A stretch of 64,000 bases of DNA from Hymenobacter mellowenesis (GTDB taxonomy: Bacteria; Bacteroidota; Bacteroidia; Cytophagales; Hymenobacteraceae), in assembly GCF_030581005.1 (NCBI RefSeq), contig NZ_JAUQSX010000008.1:124001-188000 (forward strand), given 5' to 3'. Under the pieces are notes generated by a model. The model searched no databases. It was not told the DNA's origin and saw only the letters and a program-made list of their open reading frames with translations. Of this stretch, positions 51,727 to 58,463 are shown in pieces (position 1 is the first letter of the stretch; each line of letters starts with the position of its first letter). The position numbers and the translations under genes were made by a program.

Positions 51727-52497
51727 CTAGTCGGCGCGCCAAGGCCGGTGGGCGTCGAAGAGCAAAAAGCCCAGGTTGAGAATGACCTGGCTGGTGGCCT
51801 GGTGGTAGTCGTAGGTCTGGCCGGCGTAGGTGAAGCGCTGCGTGTAGGGCGTGAGGCTGTGTTCGTAGCGGGCGTTCAGGTCGAAGCGCCAGATTTTCAT
51901 ACCGATGCCGGCCTGGGCCAGCAGCTGCACCGGCCGCACGCTGCGGTAGAGGCTTTGCACCAGCGGCACGTACACCTCGCCCCCGGTTTCGGGGCCGTAG
52001 GTTTCGCGCAGGTTGTAGGCCAGTACCGGGCCGGCCAGCAGGTAGCCCCGGCGGCCCAGGCGCAGCCCCGCCAGCGCCGCCACCTCGAACCGCTGCAGGC
52101 GCGGCGTGAAGATGACTAGGTTAGGCCACGGCGCCGTCGGCTGGCTATAGTAAGCAATTCCATACGCCTGCCCCAGCACCGAGCTATAGGCCACTTCGGG
52201 CTGCACAAACAGCCGCCCCACGCCCAGCCCCACCCGCGCGTAGGCGCTGAAGCGGTTGCCGGTGTCGTCGAGCCGCGAGCCGTCGATGTCCGTCTGCAGC
52301 TGAAACTGGGCCACGTCGAGGCGCGTCTGGCGGGCCAGCGTCTGGCCCATGCTGAAGCTGGCCGCTACGCCCGCCTCCTGCAGCCGCTGGGCAGCGGCCC
52401 CGGCCGAAGCACCCAGCAACACCAGTAGCAGCAGCGCTGCCCGGCGGGCCAGAGCATTCAGACTATTCGTTAAATAAGAGAGAGAAGAATTGTTCAT
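51727..52497 (-). CDS. Outer-membrane beta-barrel protein, last gene of the sigma-factor operon
   Basis: 256 residues. After a signal peptide (ALLLLVLLGASAGAAAQ) it reads as a beta-barrel with alternating strands: FSAYARVGLGVGRLFVQPEVAYSSV, LQRFEVAALAGLRLGRRGYLLAGPVLAYNL, QAGIGMKIWRFDLNARYEHSLTPYTQRFTY, SQVILNLGFLLF. It belongs to the general porin-like/outer-membrane barrel group of Bacteroidota. The gap to the preceding gene is 45 bases, so it is likely co-transcribed. Exact function unknown. Confidence 0.8.
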   Translation of the reverse strand: MNNSSLSYLTNSLNALARRAALLLLVLLGASAGAAAQRLQEAGVAASFSMGQTLARQTRLDVAQFQLQTDIDGSRLDDTGNRFSAYARVGLGVGRLFVQPEVAYSSVLGQAYGIAYYSQPTAPWPNLVIFTPRLQRFEVAALAGLRLGRRGYLLAGPVLAYNLRETYGPETGGEVYVPLVQSLYRSVRPVQLLAQAGIGMKIWRFDLNARYEHSLTPYTQRFTYAGQTYDYHQATSQVILNLGFLLFDAHRPWRAD

Positions 52498-52542
52498 GTT
52501 ATTTATAAAGCATTGAAATCAATGAAAAGGAAGCCCATAGCC

Positions 52543-53301
52543 CTAGCGGCCAATGGCCAACCCGATGCGTAGCAGGCCTGTGAGCCGGAGGTGGAGGCCA
52601 CCGGGCGAGGGCTCGGTTGGCACGGGCTGGTCGGTGAGGTGGAAGGGCAGCGCCAGCGCCGCATCGATGGAGCCGTAGCGGCCCAGGCGGCGCTGCAGGC
52701 CGTACACCAGCGCCGCATCGAGGCGCACCACGCGCCCGCCGTAGTCGTAGCCGAAAAAGGGCGTTTCCTGCGCCTGCCGGCCCACGCTGCTGCCCAGGGC
52801 CAGCGACAGGTAATTGGCCGAGAAGTTACTGGCGCTTTTGCCCTTCCGAATGCGGCGGTTGAGGTTGTAGTAATAGCGCCCGGCCAGTTGCGAGCGCAGG
52901 GCAAAGCTGTTGGTCAGGCGCTGCGTCGGCATCTCCCGAAACCGGATGAAGTCGGGGCTCACCTCCCCCATCACCGACCACGCCGTGCCCACTTTGCGCT
53001 CGTAGCCGAGGTGCACACCGGCGCGCAGGTAGTCCAGCCCCAGGCTGCCGGCCGTGGTGGTAAAGTTGTTGAGGCCCAGCTTCCAGAGGCGCTGCTCCTC
53101 TATTTGCAGGCGCGCGATGCGGCTGTAGGTGGCCTGCAGCGAACCTTCGGCGGGCAGCGGCTCGCGGGTGGTTTCCTCGCTGTAGCTGATGCGCGACGAA
53201 TCGGGCGGGGCCGTTTGCGCGGCGACGGGCCGCATCATTCCGCTAAGGCCCAGCACGAAGGCTGCAAACTGAAGAGGTTTAACGTTTTTAAAAACCGACA
53301 T
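52543..53301 (-). CDS. Outer-membrane protein of unknown function in the sigma-factor operon
   Basis: 252 residues. The signal peptide ends near MRPVAAQ. The mature part has amphipathic strands with aromatic boundaries (AWSVMGEVSPDFIRFREMPTQRLTNSFALRSQLAGRYYYNLNRRI, NFSANYLSLALGSSV, VVRLDAALVYGLQRRLGRYGSIDAALALPFHL, LRLTGLLRIGLAIGR). It is probably a small outer-membrane barrel. The stop-start distance from the DUF4097-like gene is 23 bases. It may be a target whose integrity or abundance the sigma system monitors; this is inferred from position only. Confidence 0.75.
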   Translation of the reverse strand: MSVFKNVKPLQFAAFVLGLSGMMRPVAAQTAPPDSSRISYSEETTREPLPAEGSLQATYSRIARLQIEEQRLWKLGLNNFTTTAGSLGLDYLRAGVHLGYERKVGTAWSVMGEVSPDFIRFREMPTQRLTNSFALRSQLAGRYYYNLNRRIRKGKSASNFSANYLSLALGSSVGRQAQETPFFGYDYGGRVVRLDAALVYGLQRRLGRYGSIDAALALPFHLTDQPVPTEPSPGGLHLRLTGLLRIGLAIGR

Positions 53302-53324
53302 GACTAATGAAATGAGGCAGTAAA

Positions 53325-54272
53325 TCAGGGCCGTGCCGTGAGCGACTGCGGCTGTTGAATGGAAATAGGCGCGTAGGAAGTGCTCACGCGCAGCAGCGGC
53401 AGCGGCGCCGGGCGCGTGAGCTGCAGCACGTGGCGGCCCGCGCTCTGGCGGGCGGCGGCGGCCAGCTCCGGCGGCAGCTGCAGCGGCCCCTGGCTGCAGC
53501 TCAAGCGGTAGCTGAACCGCTCGGGCCGGGCCAGCACCAGCTTCACTTCGGTGCGCTCGGCTTCGATGTCGAGGCTTTTCAGGCCCTCGGCCGGCTCCAC
53601 CGCAATGGTGCCGTAGCGGTTGCGAATGGTGTAGCGGCCGGCTGCCCCCAGCAGGCTCACGGCCGATTTATCGGCGTCGCAGTCCAGGGTCAGGTCGGTG
53701 TCGCGGCCGGTCAGGTCGGCGTATTTGGCGGTCACGGTCAGGCTGCCGCGCAGGCGCAGCAGGGTAATCGGGCCAAATTCCTGGCTGATAGTCTGCCGGC
53801 CGGTCAGGCCCGTGAAAGCGGTCTGGCCGTAGGCGTTGCGCAGCTCCACGGCCACGTTGGCCGGCACCATGAGCGTGTAGTCGGCGCGCAGGTCGCTGCG
53901 CAGGGCCGGCGCGCTGGCGGCCAAGGCAAAGTAGTTCACCACGTCGATAGTGCGGCCGTGGGCTTCAAACTGGTAGCGCGCTACCGGCAGCTCCTGCTCG
54001 GCCACGGCCCGCTCGGGGTGCCGGGCACTGAGGCGCAGCACCAGCCGCACAGTGGGCTGGTCCCAGCCCTGCACCCGCACGGCCGCCTTTTCGGCCCGAA
54101 TGCGTACCAGCGTACCCGCCGGGCAAGGCAGCTGCTGCTCGATGGTGCGCGTCACGACCTGCACCGTGCGCGTCGCCGGCGCTTGGGCCCGGGCCGTGGG
54201 CACGGTGCCCGCCGAGCTCAACACCAGCCAGAAGCACCAAAGCCACGGATGATAAAAGGAGAGGGATTTCAT
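53325..54272 (-). CDS. DUF4097-like secreted beta-helix/adhesin-type protein
   Basis: 315 residues with a signal peptide (WLWCFWLVLSSAGTVPTARAQ). The body resembles DUF4097/DUF2807-type repeated strand proteins: VRIRAEKAAVRVQGWDQPTVRLVLRLSARH, YTLMVPANVAVELRNAYGQTAFTGLTGRQTISQEFGPITLLRLRGSLTVTAKYADLTG, GRYTIRNRYGTIAVEPAEGLKSLDIEAERTEVKLVLARPERF. Such proteins accompany sigma/anti-sigma genes frequently. Its start overlaps the anti-sigma gene by 4 bases (ATGA), so the two are translationally coupled. Confidence 0.82.
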   Translation of the reverse strand: MKSLSFYHPWLWCFWLVLSSAGTVPTARAQAPATRTVQVVTRTIEQQLPCPAGTLVRIRAEKAAVRVQGWDQPTVRLVLRLSARHPERAVAEQELPVARYQFEAHGRTIDVVNYFALAASAPALRSDLRADYTLMVPANVAVELRNAYGQTAFTGLTGRQTISQEFGPITLLRLRGSLTVTAKYADLTGRDTDLTLDCDADKSAVSLLGAAGRYTIRNRYGTIAVEPAEGLKSLDIEAERTEVKLVLARPERFSYRLSCSQGPLQLPPELAAAARQSAGRHVLQLTRPAPLPLLRVSTSYAPISIQQPQSLTARP

Positions 54273-54970
54273 GAGACGATGAGTAAGCGAATGAGTTCGC
54301 GCGTGACGGTGGCTTTCAGGGTGGCGACCTGCGTTTGGTGCTGCACCAGTTCCGGGCTGTTGCCGTGCTGGCGGGTGTACTGGGCCAGTCCTTTTTCTTC
54401 GGTTTCCAGCTCCAGCAGCTGGCTGCGCAATGATTGAAAATTAGCCGACTGGCACACCGCCGGCAGCGACTGGCAGTGCGCGTCGATGAAAGCCCGGCCC
54501 TCGGCTTCCAGCGGGTCAGCAGCCAGGGTTGTGGCGGCGGGAGGCAATGTTATTTGCTCTTGCGTGTAAGCCACGGTTTCGCGTGGCCCGCTATCGGCAG
54601 CGGGGGCCCGCAGGCCCCACCAGCCAGCCAGCACCAGCAGCACGCTGGCCGCAAGTGCGGCCAAGTGGCGCGCGGTGGCCGTGGTCGGCCACAGGCGCCG
54701 AACCACCGCGCCGGCGGGCTGCTGGGTGGCCGGCGCTACTTCCGGTTCGGCAGCCGGGGCATCCAGCCGGGCGGCAATGGCATTCCACAGCGCGTCGTCG
54801 GGCTGGTGAATGGGCAGCTCAGTGACGGCGCGGGCCAGCGTTGCCTCAGCATCCAGCGACGCGGCGATGCGGGGCCACAGCTCATCGGCGGGCTCGTGCT
54901 GGGGCAGCTGGGCAATGGCGCGGCGCAGGTGGGGCCGGCCGGGTTCGGGTAGTTCGGACGGGGCGCTCAT
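54269..54970 (-). CDS. Putative anti-sigma factor
   Basis: 233 residues with a single transmembrane helix (about 105-125, LAALAASVLLVLAGWWGL). The cytoplasmic N-terminal half repeats a short pattern around LPQHEPADELWPRIAASLDAE and LPIHQPDDALWNAIAARLDAP. The periplasmic part contains a predicted coiled coil (SLRSQLLELETEEKGLAQYTRQ) that could sense the surface. No zinc-binding motif is visible. The gene overlaps the sigma-factor gene by 4 bases, the classic arrangement for an ECF sigma/anti-sigma pair, so the call rests on context and topology. Confidence 0.75.
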   Translation of the reverse strand: MSAPSELPEPGRPHLRRAIAQLPQHEPADELWPRIAASLDAEATLARAVTELPIHQPDDALWNAIAARLDAPAAEPEVAPATQQPAGAVVRRLWPTTATARHLAALAASVLLVLAGWWGLRAPAADSGPRETVAYTQEQITLPPAATTLAADPLEAEGRAFIDAHCQSLPAVCQSANFQSLRSQLLELETEEKGLAQYTRQHGNSPELVQHQTQVATLKATVTRELIRLLIVS

Positions 54971-55512
54971 GCGGAATACAGGTATTGAAGTTTGACTTGC
55001 AGCTGCCGCTTGGCGTGGTAGAGCTGCGATTTGCTAGTGCCCTCCGACACGCCCAGCAGCTCGGCCACTTCGCGGTGCGAGTAGCCCTCCACCTCCACCA
55101 GGCAGAACACGCTACGGTAGCCGGCGGGCAGCTCGCCGATGGCTTTGTCGAGAGCCTCGCCGGTCAGGCCGTCGTGCCAGGCCACCAGCGGTTCGGCGTG
55201 CCGCAGGGGGTCGTACACTTCCATCTGGCTTTCGCGGCGGAGCAACTGCAGGGCCTGCCGCACCACGATGGTCCGAATCCAAGCCCCCAGCGTGGGCTCC
55301 CGCCGGAAGGTGTCGAGCTGCCGGAACACCCGCACGAAGGCCTCCTGCAAGGCATCGTGGGCCAGGTCGGCATCGCGCAGAATGCGCAGGGCGCAGGAAA
55401 ACATGGCCGCCTTGTAGCGCTGGTAGAGCTGCTGCTGCGCGGGCCGGTGCTGGGCCAGGCAGCCGGCCAGCAGCTCAGGTTCGGAAGTAGCAGCGGTGTA
55501 CGGGTGGGACAC
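54967..55512 (-). CDS. ECF-family RNA polymerase sigma factor
   Basis: 181 residues from the GTG at 55510-55512 (VSHPYTAATSEPE). Region 2 (about 20-85) has QQQLYQRYKAAMFSCALRILRDADLAHDALQEAFVRVFRQLDTFR, and region 4 (about 120-175) has LPAGYRSVFCLVEVEGYSHREVAELLGVSEGTSKSQLYHAKRQL. There is no region 1.1 or 3, as expected of the ECF class. It should direct transcription of this operon and other envelope genes. A longer frame with an ATG would add about 40 residues without family support. It is divergent from rbfA. Confidence 0.92.
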   Translation of the reverse strand: MSHPYTAATSEPELLAGCLAQHRPAQQQLYQRYKAAMFSCALRILRDADLAHDALQEAFVRVFRQLDTFRREPTLGAWIRTIVVRQALQLLRRESQMEVYDPLRHAEPLVAWHDGLTGEALDKAIGELPAGYRSVFCLVEVEGYSHREVAELLGVSEGTSKSQLYHAKRQLQVKLQYLYSA

Positions 55513-55660
55513 AGAAGGGAGATTTGCCGCAAAGTGCCGGGCCGCGGGCCAAAGGTTGGTTGGGTGGCAAAAAATATTTCTGAACCGCCGCCCTTGGCGA
55601 GCTGCCCCGCCGGGCTTTCGGCCGGGCAAAGCCGGTTATTCACCGCAACCCTGGCAATCG

Positions 55661-55668
55661 TACCTTTG
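55661..55668 (+). promoter_or_regulatory. -7 promoter element for rbfA
   Basis: TACCTTTG is an exact TAnnTTTG core, 16 bases before the rbfA ATG. TTA occurs 22 bases upstream as a weak -33. Confidence 0.5.
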
Positions 55669-55684
55669 CCAGTCAATCAGTGTT

Positions 55685-56107
55685 ATGGAAAGCAAACGAC
55701 AACAGAAAATGGCCAGCCTGCTCCAGCAGGAATTGGCCGCCGTGCTCCAGCGCGACCTGCCGCACCTCTTCGGGGGTGGGCTGGCGCCCAGTATCAGCAC
55801 CGTGAAAGTGACGCCCGACCTGGGCCAGGCCCGCGTGTACCTCAGCCTGCTGCTGGGCAACAACGCCACCGACCGCCTCGAAATCATCAAGGACAACGCC
55901 AAGGAAATCCGCCACGCCCTGGCCAAGCGCATCCGCCAAACGGCCCGCGTGGTGCCCGAGCTCATTTTTTTCCACGACGACAGCGCCGCCTACGCCGCCC
56001 ACATGGACCAGGTCCTCGGCACGCTCTCCATCCCGCCCGCGCCCAAAGAGGAGCCCGGCGAGGACGACGACAAACCCGCCCGCCCGCGTTTGTTCAAGGG
56101 TGAATGA
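55685..56107 (+). CDS. rbfA: 30S ribosome-binding factor RbfA
   Basis: 140 residues. The KH-like fold is seen in MESKRQQKMASLLQQELAAVLQRDL, ISTVKVTPDLGQARVYLSLLLGN, and IRHALAKRIRQTARVVPELIFFHDDSAAYAAHMDQVL. It assists late 30S maturation at the 5' end of 16S rRNA. The acidic Pro/Glu tail (KEEPGEDDDKPARPRL) is typical of Bacteroidota forms. The ATG at 55685 was chosen over a longer frame because the family starts at MESKRQ. The methyltransferase and permease genes follow on the same strand. Confidence 0.95.
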   Translation: MESKRQQKMASLLQQELAAVLQRDLPHLFGGGLAPSISTVKVTPDLGQARVYLSLLLGNNATDRLEIIKDNAKEIRHALAKRIRQTARVVPELIFFHDDSAAYAAHMDQVLGTLSIPPAPKEEPGEDDDKPARPRLFKGE

Positions 56108-56198
56108 GTGAATGGGTGAATGGGTGAATGGCTCTAGGTCTTGCACTCATTTGCCCAACTGCCTTATTCACCCATTCACCTATTCACCCATTCACCCA
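56101..56198. repeat. GGGTGAAT-word array with inverted partner before the methyltransferase
   Basis: Left half: GAATGAGTGAATGGGTGAAT and one more unit. Right half (56165-56198): ATTCACCCATTCACCTATTC and CACCCATTCACCC. The halves are complementary. They enclose about 30 bases and could form a long stem. The right half ends exactly at the TTG chosen as the start codon of the next gene. Confidence 0.75.
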
Positions 56199-57008
56199 TT
56201 GTACTACGACCCGATTAAGAAGACGCTCGGCGACGTTTTTAACCGCACGCCGTGGCTGCGCCGCCTGTTTTATCACCTGCTCGACCTCTTGCTGCTGCGC
56301 ACCTGGCACGTGCACCGCGAGCTGCGCCGCTGGGCCAAGGGCCGCACCCAGGAGCCGCTGAATATTCTGGACGCCGGCTCCGGCTACGGCCAGTACACCT
56401 ACTGGATGAGCGGCTTGAGCGACAAGTGGAACATCCTGGCCGTGGACGTGAAGGAAGACCAGGTGGCCGATTCCAACGCCTTTTTCCGCCAGATTGGGCG
56501 GCGCAATGTGCAGTTTGCGGTGCAGGACTTGGTGCTGTACCAGGAGCCGAACTCGTTTGATTTGGCTTTGTCCGTGGATGTGATGGAGCACATTCTGGAA
56601 GATGTAGAGGTGTTTCGCAACATCCACGCCTCGCTGAAGGACGGTGGCATGCTCCTGATTTCGACCCCCAGCGACCAAGGCGGCTCCGACGTGCACGACG
56701 ATGGCGAAACCAGCTTCATCGAAGAGCACGTGCGCGACGGCTACAACATCCGCGAAATCCAGCAAAAGCTCACTACCGCCGGTTTCGAGCGCGTGGAAGC
56801 CCGCTACTCCTACGGCGAGCCTGGCCAGATTTCCTGGCGCCTGAGCATGAAATATCCCATTTTGATGCTGGGCAAGTCGCGCCTGTTTTTCATCCTGCTG
56901 CCGTTCTATTACCTCCTCACCTTCCCGTTCTGCCTGCTGCTCAACTGGCTCGACGCCCGCACCGTGCACGACTCAGGCACGGGCCTCATCGTAAAGGCCT
57001 GGAAATAG
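56199..57008 (+). CDS. Class I SAM-dependent methyltransferase
   Basis: 269 residues from the TTG at 56199. The AdoMet-binding motif I is NILDAGSGYGQYTYWMSG, followed by the acidic ILAVDVKEDQVADS, the post-motif FDLALSVDVMEHILEDVEVFRNIHASLKDGGMLLISTPS and a C-terminal hydrophobic segment (LFFILLPFYYLLTFPFCLLLNW) that may attach it to the membrane. The substrate is unknown. A longer frame starting at 56112 reads through the repeat array and is unlikely to be used. It follows rbfA by 91 bases and precedes the permease. Confidence 0.85.
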   Translation: MYYDPIKKTLGDVFNRTPWLRRLFYHLLDLLLLRTWHVHRELRRWAKGRTQEPLNILDAGSGYGQYTYWMSGLSDKWNILAVDVKEDQVADSNAFFRQIGRRNVQFAVQDLVLYQEPNSFDLALSVDVMEHILEDVEVFRNIHASLKDGGMLLISTPSDQGGSDVHDDGETSFIEEHVRDGYNIREIQQKLTTAGFERVEARYSYGEPGQISWRLSMKYPILMLGKSRLFFILLPFYYLLTFPFCLLLNWLDARTVHDSGTGLIVKAWK

Positions 57009-57111
57009 CGCCAACGCGCCGGAGCCGGCCCGCGTTAGCCGGTTTTCAATAGTTTTACCCGAACTTGCTCCCTCCCAGACGGCCCGCCTTTCTGCCCGCT
57101 AACCCCCATTC

Positions 57112-58344
57112 GTGAGAGTCCCCCTCCTCATTGCCCGGCGCTACTTCCGCTCGAAGAACAAGCGCAACATCATCACCATCATTTCCAACATTTCGATGAT
57201 TGGCGTGGCGGTGGGCACCATGGCGCTCATTATTGTGCTGTCGGTGTTCAACGGGCTGGAGGATTTGGTGCGCACGCTCTACGGCAAGTCGGACCCCAAC
57301 CTCGTCATCTCGGCCACAAAAGGCAAGGCCTTCCCCGTCGACCGCACCTTTCTGGTGAAGCTCGAAAACACGCCCGGCGTGGCCCTGCTCACCGAAGTCA
57401 TCGAAGACAATGCCCTGCTGCAATACCACGACCGCCAGATGGTGGTGAAAATGCGCGGCCTCTCGGACAATTACTTCGGCCAGAGCCAGATTGACGCCAA
57501 CATCCGCGAGGGCGACCACCGCCTGCGCCGCGACAGTCTGGAGTTGGCCCTCGTCGGAGCCGGCGTGCAGCACGAGCTCAGCATCACCCTCAACAACCGC
57601 CTGGCGCCCATGCGCCTGCTGTACCCACGCAACACGCCCGGCAAAAAGTCGCTCAGCATCGACCCCAGCAAGGCCTTCAACGAGGAAGACCTGATTGCGG
57701 GCGGCGTGTTCCTCATCGAGCAGCACATCGACGACAGCTACATTTTCGTGCCCCTCGAATTTGCCCAGCGCCTGCTCGGCTACACCAACCGCCGCACGGC
57801 CCTCTACGTGAAAGTGGGCCAGAGCTTCGAGATTGAAAAGGTAAAAAACCAGCTCCGCAAGCAGCTCGGGCCTGCCTTCAAAGTGCAGGATTCCGACGAG
57901 CAGCACGTGAGCCTGTTCAAGGCCATCAAGGTGGAAAAGCTGTTCGTTTTCATCACCTTCACGCTCATTCTGCTCATCGCCTCGCTCAACATCTTTTTCT
58001 CGCTCTCGATGCTGGTCATCGACAAGAAAAAGGACATTGCGGTGCTGCTGGCCATGGGCGCCAGCCAGAAAACGGTACGCCGCACCTTCCTCTACGTGGG
58101 TGCCATTGTGGCGCTGGTGGGCGCGGCCACGGGACTCGTGCTGGGCGTCACGCTGTGCTGGTTGCAGCAGCGTTTCGGCTTCGTGAGCATGGGCATGGCC
58201 ACGAGCGTGGTAGATGCTTACCCGGTAAAAATGCAGTCGTCGGATATCATTTTTACCTGTATGTCCATCATTCTTATCACGCTGGCCGTGAGCATTCGGC
58301 CTGCCCTGAATGCCAGCCGCCTCGATGTGCGCGAGAATTTATAG
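57112..58344 (+). CDS. LolC/E-type ABC transporter permease (FtsX-like)
   Basis: 410 residues from a GTG start. An N-terminal membrane helix (IITIISNISMIGVAVGTMALIIVLSVFNGLEDLV) precedes a large periplasmic MacB-like domain (about 50-260), then three helices in the FtsX fold (KLFVFITFTLILLIASLNIFFSLSMLVIDKKKDIAVLLAMGASQKTVRRTFLYVGAIVALVGAATGLVLGVTL, DIIFTCMSIILITLAVSIRPALNASRLDVRENL). The pattern matches lipoprotein-releasing permeases; the matching ATPase (LolD) is not adjacent. It is located downstream of rbfA, as in several other Bacteroidota. Confidence 0.9.
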   Translation: MRVPLLIARRYFRSKNKRNIITIISNISMIGVAVGTMALIIVLSVFNGLEDLVRTLYGKSDPNLVISATKGKAFPVDRTFLVKLENTPGVALLTEVIEDNALLQYHDRQMVVKMRGLSDNYFGQSQIDANIREGDHRLRRDSLELALVGAGVQHELSITLNNRLAPMRLLYPRNTPGKKSLSIDPSKAFNEEDLIAGGVFLIEQHIDDSYIFVPLEFAQRLLGYTNRRTALYVKVGQSFEIEKVKNQLRKQLGPAFKVQDSDEQHVSLFKAIKVEKLFVFITFTLILLIASLNIFFSLSMLVIDKKKDIAVLLAMGASQKTVRRTFLYVGAIVALVGAATGLVLGVTLCWLQQRFGFVSMGMATSVVDAYPVKMQSSDIIFTCMSIILITLAVSIRPALNASRLDVRENL

Positions 58345-58463
58345 CCCTGGCGGCATCCCAGCGGCCTTTCAGCCGTAAGGACGAAGCCGCCCCTTGGGCC
58401 GCCAAGCTCTGCCGTGCACATTTCCGCTTTCGGCCCTAACTTGCGCCCTCCGCGTGCCCGGCT

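Noticed and set aside
56101..56198. CRISPR array
   Set aside because: The repeats are short words without spacers, and the second half is inverted.
56112..56198. Extended N-terminus of the methyltransferase
   Set aside because: The extra 29 residues are encoded by the word array. Family members are expected to begin near YYDPIKKTLG, so TTG at 56199 was chosen.
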